64,000 nt of DNA from Planococcus maitriensis. GTDB taxonomy: Bacteria; Bacillota; Bacilli; Bacillales_A; Planococcaceae. The notes under the pieces were generated by a model, which was given only the letters and a program-made list of their open reading frames with translations, was not told the DNA's origin and made no database searches. Positions 26,327-34,385 of the stretch are shown here, one piece after another. The stretch lies in assembly GCF_003289925.1 (NCBI RefSeq), contig NZ_QLZQ01000001.1, forward strand, positions 124,001 to 188,000. The letters are read 5' to 3'. The translations under genes were made by a program, and so were the position numbers. How positions within the stretch are numbered: the first letter of the stretch is position 1; each line of letters opens with the position of its first letter.

Positions 26327-26362
26327 ACTGATGGGGCAGCCGCGAAGCTGTCTTTTCTGTTC
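26327..26362 (+). terminator. weak terminator behind CoA-transferase copy 1
   Basis: GGCAGC-N6-GCTGTC stem (one G-T pair) and TTTTCTGTT tract. Confidence 0.4.
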
Positions 26363-26416
26363 AATCAAAGTCATGTATACTGATAGCACTTGAATCTTAC
26401 TGGAGGCCCATGCGCG

Positions 26417-27061
26417 ATGGAAAAAATTACACCCGGCCCGTTATTGGACGTGATGGGGGAACTATTCTCCGATGAAGTCTCGATAGCGGTATCCAATATG
26501 GAAGAATATACCTATTACCGTCCGAGCAAACGGATCGATTTGAAAATCAAGGCAGGGGATAAAGTGCGTGAAGGCACAATCGCCCATAAAGCGCTGACGA
26601 CCGGCCAAAAAGCGTCTGAATTCATCAACCGTGAAGTGTTCGGCGTGCCTTATCATGGCATGGCGGTCCCGTTCGAAGAAGACGGTGAGCTCGCGGGCTG
26701 TGTCATGGCGATCTACCCGGCGTATACGGAAGGGAAATCGGTCGTGACGGTGAAAAGCCCGGACGGCTGGAAACCGATTCCTTTTACGGAAGTCCGTTAC
26801 CTCGAAGTGAAGGACCGCAAAACCCACGTCCATTCGGCGGATTTTTCCGGCACGAATAAAAACTCCCTGCAGGAATTCGAATACTTGTTGCCGAGGGATT
26901 CGTTCATCCGCTGCCACCGGTCGTTTATCGTTAACGTCCATCATATAGAAGAAATTCATCCCGATACCCATTCCACATTCGTGCTGGCAATGGATAACGG
27001 AGACCGCCTGCCGGTCAGCCAATCGTATTCCAGCTATTTCCGCAAACTGCTCGGCTTCTGA
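26417..27061 (+). CDS. LytTR-family transcriptional regulator with N-terminal sensor domain, 214 aa
   Basis: The C-terminal 100 residues form a LytTR DNA-binding domain (IPFTEVRYLEVKDRKTHVHS..., LLPRDSFIRCHRSFIVNVHHIEEI, LPVSQSY). The first 110 residues are not a phosphoreceiver; they resemble a PAS/GAF-like sensor (SIAVSNMEEYTYYRPSK..., FGVPYHGMAVPFEEDGELAG). It should bind a ligand directly rather than be phosphorylated. ATG at 26417 lies 10 nt from GGAGG. Its place between two CoA-transferase paralogs, on the same strand, suggests it regulates one or both in response to a metabolite. I could not pick out convincing paired LytTR boxes. Confidence 0.88.
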   Translation: MEKITPGPLLDVMGELFSDEVSIAVSNMEEYTYYRPSKRIDLKIKAGDKVREGTIAHKALTTGQKASEFINREVFGVPYHGMAVPFEEDGELAGCVMAIYPAYTEGKSVVTVKSPDGWKPIPFTEVRYLEVKDRKTHVHSADFSGTNKNSLQEFEYLLPRDSFIRCHRSFIVNVHHIEEIHPDTHSTFVLAMDNGDRLPVSQSYSSYFRKLLGF

Positions 27062-27065
27062 GGGC

Positions 27066-27104
27066 GCATGAAAATGCTGTCTCGGACAGCCGATTTTCTG
27101 TTTT
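27066..27104 (+). terminator. terminator of the LytTR gene
   Basis: Stem GCTGTC/GACAGC with a 3-nt loop flanked by AAAAT and GATTTT. Confidence 0.5.
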
Positions 27105-27245
27105 ACCCGGGATATGCACTCTTCCATTCGGATATCCCCTTTTTCGCTTCCGCACAAGTTAATATTATCTAATAATCAGACAAATAGATTGGGTGTTTTG
27201 CATCCTGTCTTTTTTAATGGAAGAAAATATAACCCATCGTCAACA

Positions 27246-27259
27246 TGAAAACGCTTCAA
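27246..27259 (+). promoter_or_regulatory. cre-like CcpA site before CoA-transferase copy 2
   Basis: TGAAAACGCTTCAA matches the cre consensus TGWAARCGYTWNCW at 13 of 14 positions. It lies about 13 bp downstream of a possible -10 (TATAAC, 27228-27233), a position typical of CcpA repression. Confidence 0.55.
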
Positions 27260-27308
27260 CAAACGCCATACATTAGACAAAAACATACAGAAAGAGAGCG
27301 TGGATAGA

Positions 27309-28823
27309 ATGGAAAAGAAACTTGAGCGTATCAAAGCGGCAGAATTGCAGGACCGAGTTGTCACAGCGCAGGAAGCGGCTGCGTGGATCCAAGACGGCAT
27401 GACACTTGGGCTTAGCGGATTTACTAGAGCGGGAGATGTGAAAGCGGTTCCTTATGCATTGGTTGAACGCGCTGAAACGGAAAGCTTCAAAGTCAACGTC
27501 TTCACCGGTGCATCACTCGGTTCCGATATTGACCGCCTGTTTGCGGAAGCTGGAATCGTCAACAAGCGTTTGCCTTTCCAAGCAGAGCCGGCAATGCGCA
27601 AAGCGATCAATGCAGGCGACATGTATTTTGTCGACCATCACTTGTCCCATACGGCGGAGTGGATCCGTTCTTCGGTCATCGAGCCGATCGATTTTGCGAT
27701 CGTCGAAGCCTTGTCCATCACAGAAGACGGCATGATCATCCCGACGACTTCTGTCGGCAACTCATCGGTCTTCGTGAAACACGCGAAAAACATCATCGTG
27801 GAAATCAATGCGGCCCAGCCTGAGCTATTTGAAGGCATCCATGACATTTACGATACCGGCAAACAAGGCGAACGCAACCCGATCCCGTTGACTTCCGTTG
27901 ACCAGCGCATCGGAACGAAAGGCATCCCGGTCGATATGGAACGCGTGCGCGGCATCGTCTTCACGCACCAGGAAGATTCGCCGTCGAACATCGTAGCGCC
28001 GGACGCGGAAACGAAAATCATGGCTGACCATTTGCTGAACTTTTTCCGCAGTGAAATTGAAGCAGGGCGCCTGACAGAAAAACTGGCCCCGCTTCAATCC
28101 GGAATCGGCTCAGTCGCCAACGCAGTGCTGCATGGCATGATCGATTCGGAATTCAAGAATCTGGAAGTCTATTCGGAAGTGCTTCAAGATGCCGTCTTCG
28201 ATTTGATCGATGCAGGCAAAGTCGATTTCGCTTCGTGTTGCTCGATCACTTTGTCCGAGCCGAAAATGAAGCAGGTATTCAGCGAGTTCGACCAATACCG
28301 CGACAAGATCATCATGCGCCCGCAAGAGATCTCGAACCATCCGGAAGTCGTACGCCGACTCGGATTGATCTCGATCAATACGGCACTTGAATTCGACATG
28401 TACGGAAACGTCAACTCGACACATGTATCCGGCACGAAAATGATGAACGGCATCGGCGGCTCGGGTGATTTCGCCCGCAACGCACGCCTCGCCATCTTCG
28501 TCACGAAATCAACCGCGAAAGACGGCAAGATTTCGAGCGTGGTGCCATTCGCCTCGCACGTCGACCATACAGAACACGATGTTGATGTAGTCGTCACCGA
28601 GCAAGGCTATGCCGACCTCCGTGGCTTGGCGCCGCGCCAGCGCGTTGAAGCCATCATCGAAAACTGCGTGCATCCGGACTACCGCCCGCAAATGCGTGAG
28701 TATTATGAAGAAGCATTGACACGCGGTGGCCAGACGCCGCACGTCCTCGAGAAAGCTTTCTCATGGCACGAATCACTCGCCAAAAACGGCACAATGCTTG
28801 TGAAAAAAGAGCAATTGGTCTAA
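27309..28823 (+). CDS. acetyl-CoA hydrolase / succinyl-CoA:acetate CoA-transferase family protein (copy 2), 504 aa
   Basis: Paralog of the protein at 24811, colinear over its whole length and sharing all signatures (GLSGFTRAGD, YSEVLQDAVFDL, GNVNSTHVSGTKMMNG). The two appear to be about two-thirds identical by eye. It probably has the same chemistry: conversion among acetyl-CoA, succinyl-CoA and free acids, or net acetyl-CoA hydrolysis. Start ATG at 27309 is chosen by matching copy 1; upstream AGAAAGAGAG is a modest ribosome binding site. Promoter evidence differs: a cre-like site instead of a sigma-B site, so this copy may be the catabolite-controlled one. Confidence 0.93.
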   Translation: MEKKLERIKAAELQDRVVTAQEAAAWIQDGMTLGLSGFTRAGDVKAVPYALVERAETESFKVNVFTGASLGSDIDRLFAEAGIVNKRLPFQAEPAMRKAINAGDMYFVDHHLSHTAEWIRSSVIEPIDFAIVEALSITEDGMIIPTTSVGNSSVFVKHAKNIIVEINAAQPELFEGIHDIYDTGKQGERNPIPLTSVDQRIGTKGIPVDMERVRGIVFTHQEDSPSNIVAPDAETKIMADHLLNFFRSEIEAGRLTEKLAPLQSGIGSVANAVLHGMIDSEFKNLEVYSEVLQDAVFDLIDAGKVDFASCCSITLSEPKMKQVFSEFDQYRDKIIMRPQEISNHPEVVRRLGLISINTALEFDMYGNVNSTHVSGTKMMNGIGGSGDFARNARLAIFVTKSTAKDGKISSVVPFASHVDHTEHDVDVVVTEQGYADLRGLAPRQRVEAIIENCVHPDYRPQMREYYEEALTRGGQTPHVLEKAFSWHESLAKNGTMLVKKEQLV

Positions 28824-28828
28824 ACAAA

Positions 28829-28864
28829 TAAAACCGGACAGCCACATAGGCTGTCCGGTTTTAA
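28829..28864 (+). terminator. terminator of CoA-transferase copy 2
   Basis: Perfect 14-bp stem AAAACCGGACAGCC with a 5-nt loop and T tract. Confidence 0.92.
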
Positions 28865-28963
28865 GTTGATTTTAATATCTTCAAAAGTGATATCTCATAA
28901 GTTTCTTGAATGAATGTAACTTGAGAAACTGGTTAGGTTATTTCCGATAATTTGTTTATTAAA

Positions 28964-29164
28964 AGCTCCAGCGGTATTTGCGAAGCATCTGCTTCGCAGA
29001 TGTGGGAGCAGATCTTTTCTGCGATGCTTGAGCATAGTGAAAGTTGAGCAACGAAGTTACACGCTACCATGCCCTGGCAGCTGGCAACGCGACGTCCTGT
29101 CGCGCCAGTCGCATGACCCGCAACCTGTGGGCTGGAGCGCGTCCGGCGCAATGGACATCAGCTG
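28964..29164. repeat. MITE-like intergenic repeat, copy 3 (about 200 bp)
   Basis: A mosaic: an internal CATCTG/CAGATG hairpin with GTGGGAGC (shared with copy 4), a TGCGATGCTTGAGCA block (shared with copy 2), and a right end GCGTCCGGCGCAATGGACAT (shared with copy 1). Left boundary approximate. Non-coding. Confidence 0.6.
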
Positions 29165-29191
29165 TTTTCTATCAAATATTCTCTTGTCTGT

Positions 29192-29659
29192 TCAACGGTT
29201 GCCGTACATTTCTGAAGTGTTGCGGGAATACAATTCGATGATATTGCCGAACGGGTCTTCGGTGTAGACGAGATAATGCGGTTTGCCTTTATTGATATTC
29301 CACATTTTGCTGCGCTGGCGCCCGCCATGCTGGACAATCTGTTCAATCGTCTCGACGATGTCATCGACAACCAGGGCGATATGGAAGAATCCCGCATGAC
29401 GCGGCGGCTCTTCAGAAAAAGAGGGGTCCTGGAATTCGAATAGTTCAATGCCGAAGCCGTCGGAAGACATGAGGTGGACGTTGCGCATCTTGCGGATCTC
29501 AGGCCCCTGCAAATCGTTCGTCATGGAGCCGGGGCCTTCCGCTTCTGCATCGAAATCAAACGGCCCCGCCAAAATATGAAAGTCGAATACTTTCCGGTAC
29601 CATTTAATTGCCTTATCTAAATCGGGGACCGCCAGCCCCACATGTGTAATTGCTGCCAT
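29192..29659 (-). CDS. VOC-family (glyoxalase/dioxygenase superfamily) protein, 155 aa
   Basis: A single vicinal-oxygen-chelate domain protein made of two beta-alpha-beta-beta-beta modules: THVGLAVPDLDKAIKWYRKVFDF (residues 5-27) and HAGFFHIALVVDDIVETIEQI (near 95-115), with metal-ligand candidates His6, His101 and the C-terminal Glu of DPFGNIIELY. Such proteins may be lyases, isomerases or dioxygenases; the exact reaction is unknown. Start at 29659 follows AAGGAGGAG at 7 nt; the longer frame to 29836 overlaps the rlmN start region and is not supported. Monocistronic and divergent from rlmN. Confidence 0.85.
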   Translation of the reverse strand: MAAITHVGLAVPDLDKAIKWYRKVFDFHILAGPFDFDAEAEGPGSMTNDLQGPEIRKMRNVHLMSSDGFGIELFEFQDPSFSEEPPRHAGFFHIALVVDDIVETIEQIVQHGGRQRSKMWNINKGKPHYLVYTEDPFGNIIELYSRNTSEMYGNR

Positions 29660-29758
29660 GATGATTCTCCTCCTTTTTTCTGTATTGATTCTGTACCCTT
29701 CCGGGGGCGGGAATATGCAGGAAATTGCACGTCCAAAGGAATTAACCCAAAATAGTTG

Positions 29759-29787
29759 TTGCCAGACTGGATTTTTAGTATTATAAT
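29759..29787 (+). promoter_or_regulatory. sigma-A promoter of the rlmN-type gene
   Basis: TTGCCA, 17-bp spacer, perfect TATAAT, 36 bp before the start. Confidence 0.75.
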
Positions 29788-29822
29788 AAGCAATTGTGAA
29801 ATTCTGAAATGAGGGTCCTAAT

Positions 29823-30896
29823 ATGAAAAATTCCATCTATGGATTGACGATAGAACAATTAAAAGATTGGTTTGTAGAAAATGGCCAAAAGAAATACCGT
29901 GCGGAACAAGTGTGGGATTGGCTTTACATCAAACGTGTCACTGAATTCTCGGAGATGAAGAACCTGTCGAAGGATTGCATCGAGCTTTTGGAAAACAATT
30001 TTGCGATCCGTACATTGGACCAGGCAGTCAAGCAGGAATCGTCTGATGGCACGATCAAATTCCTTTTCCGTTTGCAGGATGGCAACTTGATCGAAACAGT
30101 TCTCATGCGCTTTAAATACGGAAACTCGGTATGTGTTACGACACAGGTCGGCTGCAACATCGGCTGCAGTTTCTGCGCCAGCGGCCTGTTGAAGAAGAGC
30201 CGCGATTTGAACGCGGGCGAAATCGTCGAGCAGATCATGCAAGTGCAGGCGCATTTCGATGCGGAGAAAAAAGACGAGCGCGTCAGCCATATCGTGGTCA
30301 TGGGCATCGGCGAACCGTTCGATAACTACACGAACCTGATGGATTTCCTCCACGTCGTCAACTCCCAAAAGGGGTTGGCAATCGGGGCGCGCCATATCAC
30401 GGTTTCAACGAGTGGCATCGTGCCGAAGATCTACGATTATGCGGATGAAGGTTTGCAAGTCAATTTGGCGATCTCCATCCATGCACCGACGAACGAATTG
30501 CGTTCACGCATCATGAAGATCAACAAAGCTTACCCGATCGAAAAGCTGATGGCTGCAATCGATTATTATTTGGAGAAATCGAACCGCCGCATCACGTTCG
30601 AGTACATTTTGCTGCGCGACGTCAACGATCATGTCGAGGAAGCGAACAAGCTGGCGAAATTGCTTGAAGATAAGCGCCACTTGTCTTACGTCAACTTGAT
30701 TCCTTATAACTCGGTCGATGAGCATGACCAGTACCAGCAAAGTACGCCAGAAGCGATCAGCGCATTCTTTGACGCGTTGAAGAAAAAAGGCATCAATTGC
30801 GGTGTCCGCCAAGAACAAGGCGCCGATATCGACGCGGCTTGCGGACAGCTTCGCAGCAAGCAGATCAAAAAAGAGAAGAAACCGGCAACGGTCTAA
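29823..30896 (+). CDS. rlmN: RlmN-type 23S rRNA (adenine-C2)-methyltransferase, 357 aa
   Basis: A radical SAM enzyme methylating C2 of A2503 in 23S rRNA (and A37 in some tRNAs). The radical SAM cluster CxxxCxxC (CNIGCSFC, near 113-120) and the C-terminal catalytic cysteine in [10 protein letters not shown] are present, with the VVMGIGEPF and ISIHAP blocks. It is closer by eye to B. subtilis RlmN than to Cfr. It stands alone with its own promoter and terminator, not in the rsmB-rlmN-stp-prkC cluster usual in Bacillales, so it may be a second copy. Start ATG follows GAGGG. Confidence 0.88.
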   Translation: MKNSIYGLTIEQLKDWFVENGQKKYRAEQVWDWLYIKRVTEFSEMKNLSKDCIELLENNFAIRTLDQAVKQESSDGTIKFLFRLQDGNLIETVLMRFKYGNSVCVTTQVGCNIGCSFCASGLLKKSRDLNAGEIVEQIMQVQAHFDAEKKDERVSHIVVMGIGEPFDNYTNLMDFLHVVNSQKGLAIGARHITVSTSGIVPKIYDYADEGLQVNLAISIHAPTNELRSRIMKINKAYPIEKLMAAIDYYLEKSNRRITFEYILLRDVNDHVEEANKLAKLLEDKRHLSYVNLIPYNSVDEHDQYQQSTPEAISAFFDALKKKGINCGVRQEQGADIDAACGQLRSKQIKKEKKPATV

Positions 30897-30908
30897 TCGC
30901 GTGACAGG

Positions 30909-30943
30909 CAAAAAGCCCCCGAATGATTCGGGGGCTTTTTTTG
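30909..30943 (+). terminator. terminator of the rlmN-type gene
   Basis: AAAAAGCCCCCGAA / TTCGGGGGCTTTTT perfect stem, T7. Confidence 0.95.
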
Positions 30944-30955
30944 TTGGGCGCAACG

Positions 30956-30992
30956 ATAAAAAGCTTGCAACCTTATTGGCTGCAAGCTTTTC
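30956..30992 (-). terminator. terminator of the sugar ABC operon
   Basis: Stem AAAAGCTTGCA / TGCAAGCTTTT with an 11-nt loop, directly downstream of the last minus-strand permease gene. Confidence 0.88.
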
Positions 30993-30993
30993 A

Positions 30994-31908
30994 TTATTTT
31001 CCGCCGGACTGCAGATTGATGCCTTGGATAAAATACTTCTGGAAAAAGAAGAAAATGATGATGACTGGCAGCAATACGAGCAGCGAGCCGGCCATGAGAT
31101 AGTTCCATTGGGTATTGAGCTGGCCTTTGAAGACCTGCAAGCCGATCTGGAGGGTGTACAGGTTCTCGTCGTTCAAATAAAGCAGCGGGCCAAGGAAGTC
31201 GTTCCAGGCGCCATTGAACGAGAAGATGGCGACAGTAGCAATCGCCGGTTTGGTGAGCGGCAAGCCGATCTTGCGCCAAATATAGAAATGGCTGGCCCCT
31301 TCCATCTTCGCGGCTTCAATCAGTTCATTCGGGATTGTCATATAGAACTGCCGGAGCAGGAAGATGTTGAACGCACTGCCGAAAAAGGCCGGCACGACCA
31401 AAGGATAATAGGTGTTGACCCAGCCGAGCTTGGCGAACAGCACGTATTGCGGGATCAAGGTGACGAACCCGGGAATCATCATGGTCGCCAATACAATCGC
31501 AAACAGCAAATTCCGCCCCCGGAACGGGATCTTGGCGAAGCCGTATGCGATGAACGAGTTCGACAGGACATTGCCGATGACGACCAGTGTGGTGATGACG
31601 AGCGTATTGATCGTGTACTGTGTAAACGGCGCCGCTTCCCAGGTCCGGATGTAATTGGACCAATTCCAGGATTCGGGGAAGAAGGTGGGCGGGAACGACA
31701 TGACTTCCGCCATCGTCTTCAGGGAAGTCGACAACATCCACCATAAAGGCGATAAAATCATCAGGCTCCCTGCTGCAAGCAGGACGAAATTAATGAGTTT
31801 GAGCATTTTTTTCCGGTTGCCATGATGCTCGAAATAGCTTGGGTTTTTGATATCCCTGGTCGTGCCCGCTTCCTCTACATAACGGGTATCTTCTTGCGGG
31901 GAGGTCAT
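30994..31908 (-). CDS. carbohydrate ABC transporter permease (MalG type), 304 aa
   Basis: Second membrane subunit of the sugar importer. Six helices; the ABC coupling motif EAA---G (ELIEAAKMEGASHFYIWRKI, near 215-235) contacts the ATPase. The cytoplasmic N-terminal tail is about 35 residues. Start ATG overlaps the stop of the preceding permease gene (ATGA), which is strong evidence for translational coupling; GGGAGG lies upstream. Last gene of the minus-strand operon SBP-permease-permease. The substrate is likely an oligosaccharide or glycerol-phosphate-like compound, as for CUT1 systems. Confidence 0.93.
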   Translation of the reverse strand: MTSPQEDTRYVEEAGTTRDIKNPSYFEHHGNRKKMLKLINFVLLAAGSLMILSPLWWMLSTSLKTMAEVMSFPPTFFPESWNWSNYIRTWEAAPFTQYTINTLVITTLVVIGNVLSNSFIAYGFAKIPFRGRNLLFAIVLATMMIPGFVTLIPQYVLFAKLGWVNTYYPLVVPAFFGSAFNIFLLRQFYMTIPNELIEAAKMEGASHFYIWRKIGLPLTKPAIATVAIFSFNGAWNDFLGPLLYLNDENLYTLQIGLQVFKGQLNTQWNYLMAGSLLVLLPVIIIFFFFQKYFIQGINLQSGGK

Positions 31909-32819
31909 CGGTTATCGCCTCCCTCGTAATGGACCCAGCGCGGGGCAAGTTTCAAATTGATCATGGTCAGGATGAACACGATGATGAACAAGATCCATGA
32001 CATCGCCATCGCGTAGCCCATATTGAAGTTTTCAAAGGCCTGGCGCCACATGTACAGGTTGTAGAATAACAAGGAATTCGCGGGGCCGCCTTCGCCGTTG
32101 CTGGACATGACATAAGCTTCCTGGAAGATCTGGAAGCCGCCGATCAAGCTAGTCACCACATCGAAGAAAATGACCGGCGTGATCATCGGCAAGGTGATAT
32201 GGAAAAACTGGCGGAATGTATTGGCACCGTCGATTTCCGCCGCCTCATACAAGGTCTTGGAAACGCCTTGCATGCTGGCGAGATACAAGAGCATCGCGCC
32301 GCCGACACTCCATAATTTCATGAAGATCAGGGACGGCTTGGTCCAGGCGGGATCGAATAGCCAGTTGGGCCCGTCGATGCCGAACCACCCGAGGATCAAA
32401 TTGATCATCCCGGTGCCTGGATCAAGGAGTTGCATCCAGAGCAGGTATACGCCGACGCCAGAGAGCACTGCAGGCAAGTAATACAGCGTACGGAACACGC
32501 GGATGCCCGGGACGTCCTGGTTCAGGAGCGCAGACAGGAAAATTGCGCCGATCGTCGTCAGCGGGACAGAAAACAGCACATAGTATAAGGTGTTCCAAAG
32601 GGATGTCCAAAACAACCCGTCTTCTGTAAAGAGCCCTTGATAGTTTTCGGCTCCGACAAAGTCCATCTGGGATGTGATATTGTAATTGGTGAAACTTGCG
32701 AACAGTGAAAAGAGCAGGGGCCCCGCCGTAAAAGCAAGAAACCCTACGATCCACGGCATGACGAAAATATAGCCGTACATCGTTTCTTTCCGCCGCATAG
32801 CAGACTTTGTTTTAGCCAT
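31905..32819 (-). CDS. carbohydrate ABC transporter permease (MalF type), 304 aa
   Basis: First membrane subunit of the importer. Six helices, with the coupling motif LYEAAEIDGANTFRQFFHI near 195-213. N-terminal MRRKETMYGYIFVMPWIVGFLAF is typical of CUT1 permeases. Start ATG follows AAGGAGGG at 5-6 nt. It begins 12 bp after the solute-binding protein gene and overlaps the next permease by 4 bp, so the three form one transcription unit. Confidence 0.93.
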   Translation of the reverse strand: MAKTKSAMRRKETMYGYIFVMPWIVGFLAFTAGPLLFSLFASFTNYNITSQMDFVGAENYQGLFTEDGLFWTSLWNTLYYVLFSVPLTTIGAIFLSALLNQDVPGIRVFRTLYYLPAVLSGVGVYLLWMQLLDPGTGMINLILGWFGIDGPNWLFDPAWTKPSLIFMKLWSVGGAMLLYLASMQGVSKTLYEAAEIDGANTFRQFFHITLPMITPVIFFDVVTSLIGGFQIFQEAYVMSSNGEGGPANSLLFYNLYMWRQAFENFNMGYAMAMSWILFIIVFILTMINLKLAPRWVHYEGGDNR

Positions 32820-32831
32820 GCGAAGCCCTCC

Positions 32832-34157
32832 TTACTCGCGTGTGTTTTTTTCGACCAGTGATTCGACATCGGCTTGTGCTTCTTCAAGTGCCTGTTTCGG
32901 CGTTTTCGAACCAAGGAACACTTCATCGATTTTCGGGTTGACGCTGCCCATGAAGTCAGGGGCAGATACCGGCACCGGTGTAAGGAGCGTATCGCTCATG
33001 TATTCAGTTGCCATGCTGTAGACCATGGTGCCATCTTCCGTGAATTCATCCGATTGCGCTGCACTTTCGGCGGCTTCGATATTGGCGACATTGTCGAAGT
33101 TCTGGACTGCCCAATATTCCTGGGCTTCTGCGCCTGTCAGGTATTTGATGAATTCATAGGAAGCTTCGGGATTGGAAGCGCCGGCCGGAATCTCGGCGAC
33201 AAACCCGCCGCCCCAGCTTGTATGGCCATTGCCTGGTTCCATCTCCGGCAATTTCGCCACGCCGAAGTTCAGGTCATCTGCATAATCGCGGATTTGCGTA
33301 TAGAAAGTCGGTGCGCTGACATACATGCCAAGGCTGCCGTTGAAGAATGGGTTGCCTTGCTGGCTGTCGATCTGCGCTTTATAGGAGTTGATGACATCGT
33401 CGCCGTATTTATCTTGCCAGCCTTTCAGCCATTCGAGCGTCTCGAGGTTGGTTTCGGTGTCGATCAGGACTTCATTGTCTTCATTGATGAAATTATGGCC
33501 GTTGGCATTCAGCATCCAGACATCGTAATTGATTCCCCACAATGGATAGAATCCGATGCGTTCGTAATCATCCCCGTTTTTCACATCCAGCTTCGCAGCG
33601 TATTCCTCAAGCTCATCCCAAGTGGTAGGGGGCTGTTCGGGGTCGAGGCCGGCTTCTTCAAATGCGTCTTTGTTGTAGAACAAGACCCGTGTATCGGTGT
33701 TGAACGGTATGCCGTAGGAATCGCCTTCATAAAGTGTGGCATCCCAAAGCTCTGGATAGAACTGATCCGAAATATCGTCTTCTGCCAGGAACTCGGACAG
33801 GTTCATGGCCTGATTTTGTTCGCCGCGGAGAGCGGTCGCGTTAATATCGTTGATGACCACATCAGGCGGGTCGCCGGCTGCAATCGCTGCCAGTTCTTTC
33901 GTCCAGATGTCTCCCCAAGGCAGGTAGGTGTGCTGGACTTCGATTTCATCCTGTGATTCGTTGAAGTCGGTGATGATTTTTTCGATTACGGGACGGCGGA
34001 TTTCAGAGCCCCAGAACGTCCAGAAATCAAGAACGACTTTGCCTTCTTCGTTTTCTGCAGAACTGTCATTATTGTTTCCGGTCTGGAAACCGGCACAGCC
34101 AGTAAGGAACAGTGAAGACGCTAAAAAGGCTGCGGGTATTGTGTACAGTTTTTTCAT
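32832..34157 (-). CDS. extracellular sugar-binding lipoprotein of the ABC importer, 441 aa
   Basis: The signal peptide ends in a lipobox LTGC (Cys near residue 20), so the mature protein is anchored by lipid to the outer face of the membrane. The rest is an SBP_bac_1 (CUT1) solute-binding fold: VVLDFWTFWGSEIRRPVIEKI near 42, PDVVINDINA near 98, and WGGGFVAEIPAGASNPEASYEFIKYL near 310. The mature N-terminus carries the usual Asn/Ser/Glu-rich linker. ATG at 34157 follows AAGGAGAGG; the frame remains open to 34319 without hydrophobic features. First gene of the importer operon; the substrate cannot be read. Confidence 0.94.
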   Translation of the reverse strand: MKKLYTIPAAFLASSLFLTGCAGFQTGNNNDSSAENEEGKVVLDFWTFWGSEIRRPVIEKIITDFNESQDEIEVQHTYLPWGDIWTKELAAIAAGDPPDVVINDINATALRGEQNQAMNLSEFLAEDDISDQFYPELWDATLYEGDSYGIPFNTDTRVLFYNKDAFEEAGLDPEQPPTTWDELEEYAAKLDVKNGDDYERIGFYPLWGINYDVWMLNANGHNFINEDNEVLIDTETNLETLEWLKGWQDKYGDDVINSYKAQIDSQQGNPFFNGSLGMYVSAPTFYTQIRDYADDLNFGVAKLPEMEPGNGHTSWGGGFVAEIPAGASNPEASYEFIKYLTGAEAQEYWAVQNFDNVANIEAAESAAQSDEFTEDGTMVYSMATEYMSDTLLTPVPVSAPDFMGSVNPKIDEVFLGSKTPKQALEEAQADVESLVEKNTRE

Positions 34158-34290
34158 GATTTTCCTCTCCTTTTTCTTATATCTTCGGTTACCATAATTT
34201 TTGCCTATCGAAATAATGGCCGGAAAGATGGGAAGGAGCTCGCTATTCATGTCTCTAATAGTACAGAATATTCCAGCTTCATTAAAAACG

Positions 34291-34319
34291 AGTATACAGT
34301 ACAATCCATGGCTTGCCAA
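34291..34319 (-). promoter_or_regulatory. sigma-A promoter of the sugar ABC operon
   Basis: Minus strand: TTGGCA, 17-bp spacer, TATACT. Confidence 0.6.
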
Positions 34320-34327
34320 ACATGTAT

Positions 34328-34355
34328 TTGCAATTTACTGCTTATTCTCTATAAT
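34328..34355 (+). promoter_or_regulatory. sigma-A promoter of the MsmX-type ATPase gene
   Basis: TTGCAA, 16-bp spacer, perfect TATAAT, 30 bp before the start. It is back to back with the promoter of the importer operon. Confidence 0.7.
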
Positions 34356-34385
34356 AGAAGAAAAAGAATCAGAGGAGAATGGGAC

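Noticed and set aside
27100..27308. Paired LytTR binding boxes before CoA-transferase copy 2
   Set aside because: I could not find two spaced repeats fitting the LytTR consensus; only the cre-like site stands out.
30802..31746. 314-codon plus-strand frame opposite the sugar permease
   Set aside because: Antisense of a clear MalG-type permease; starts within rlmN and runs through two terminators.
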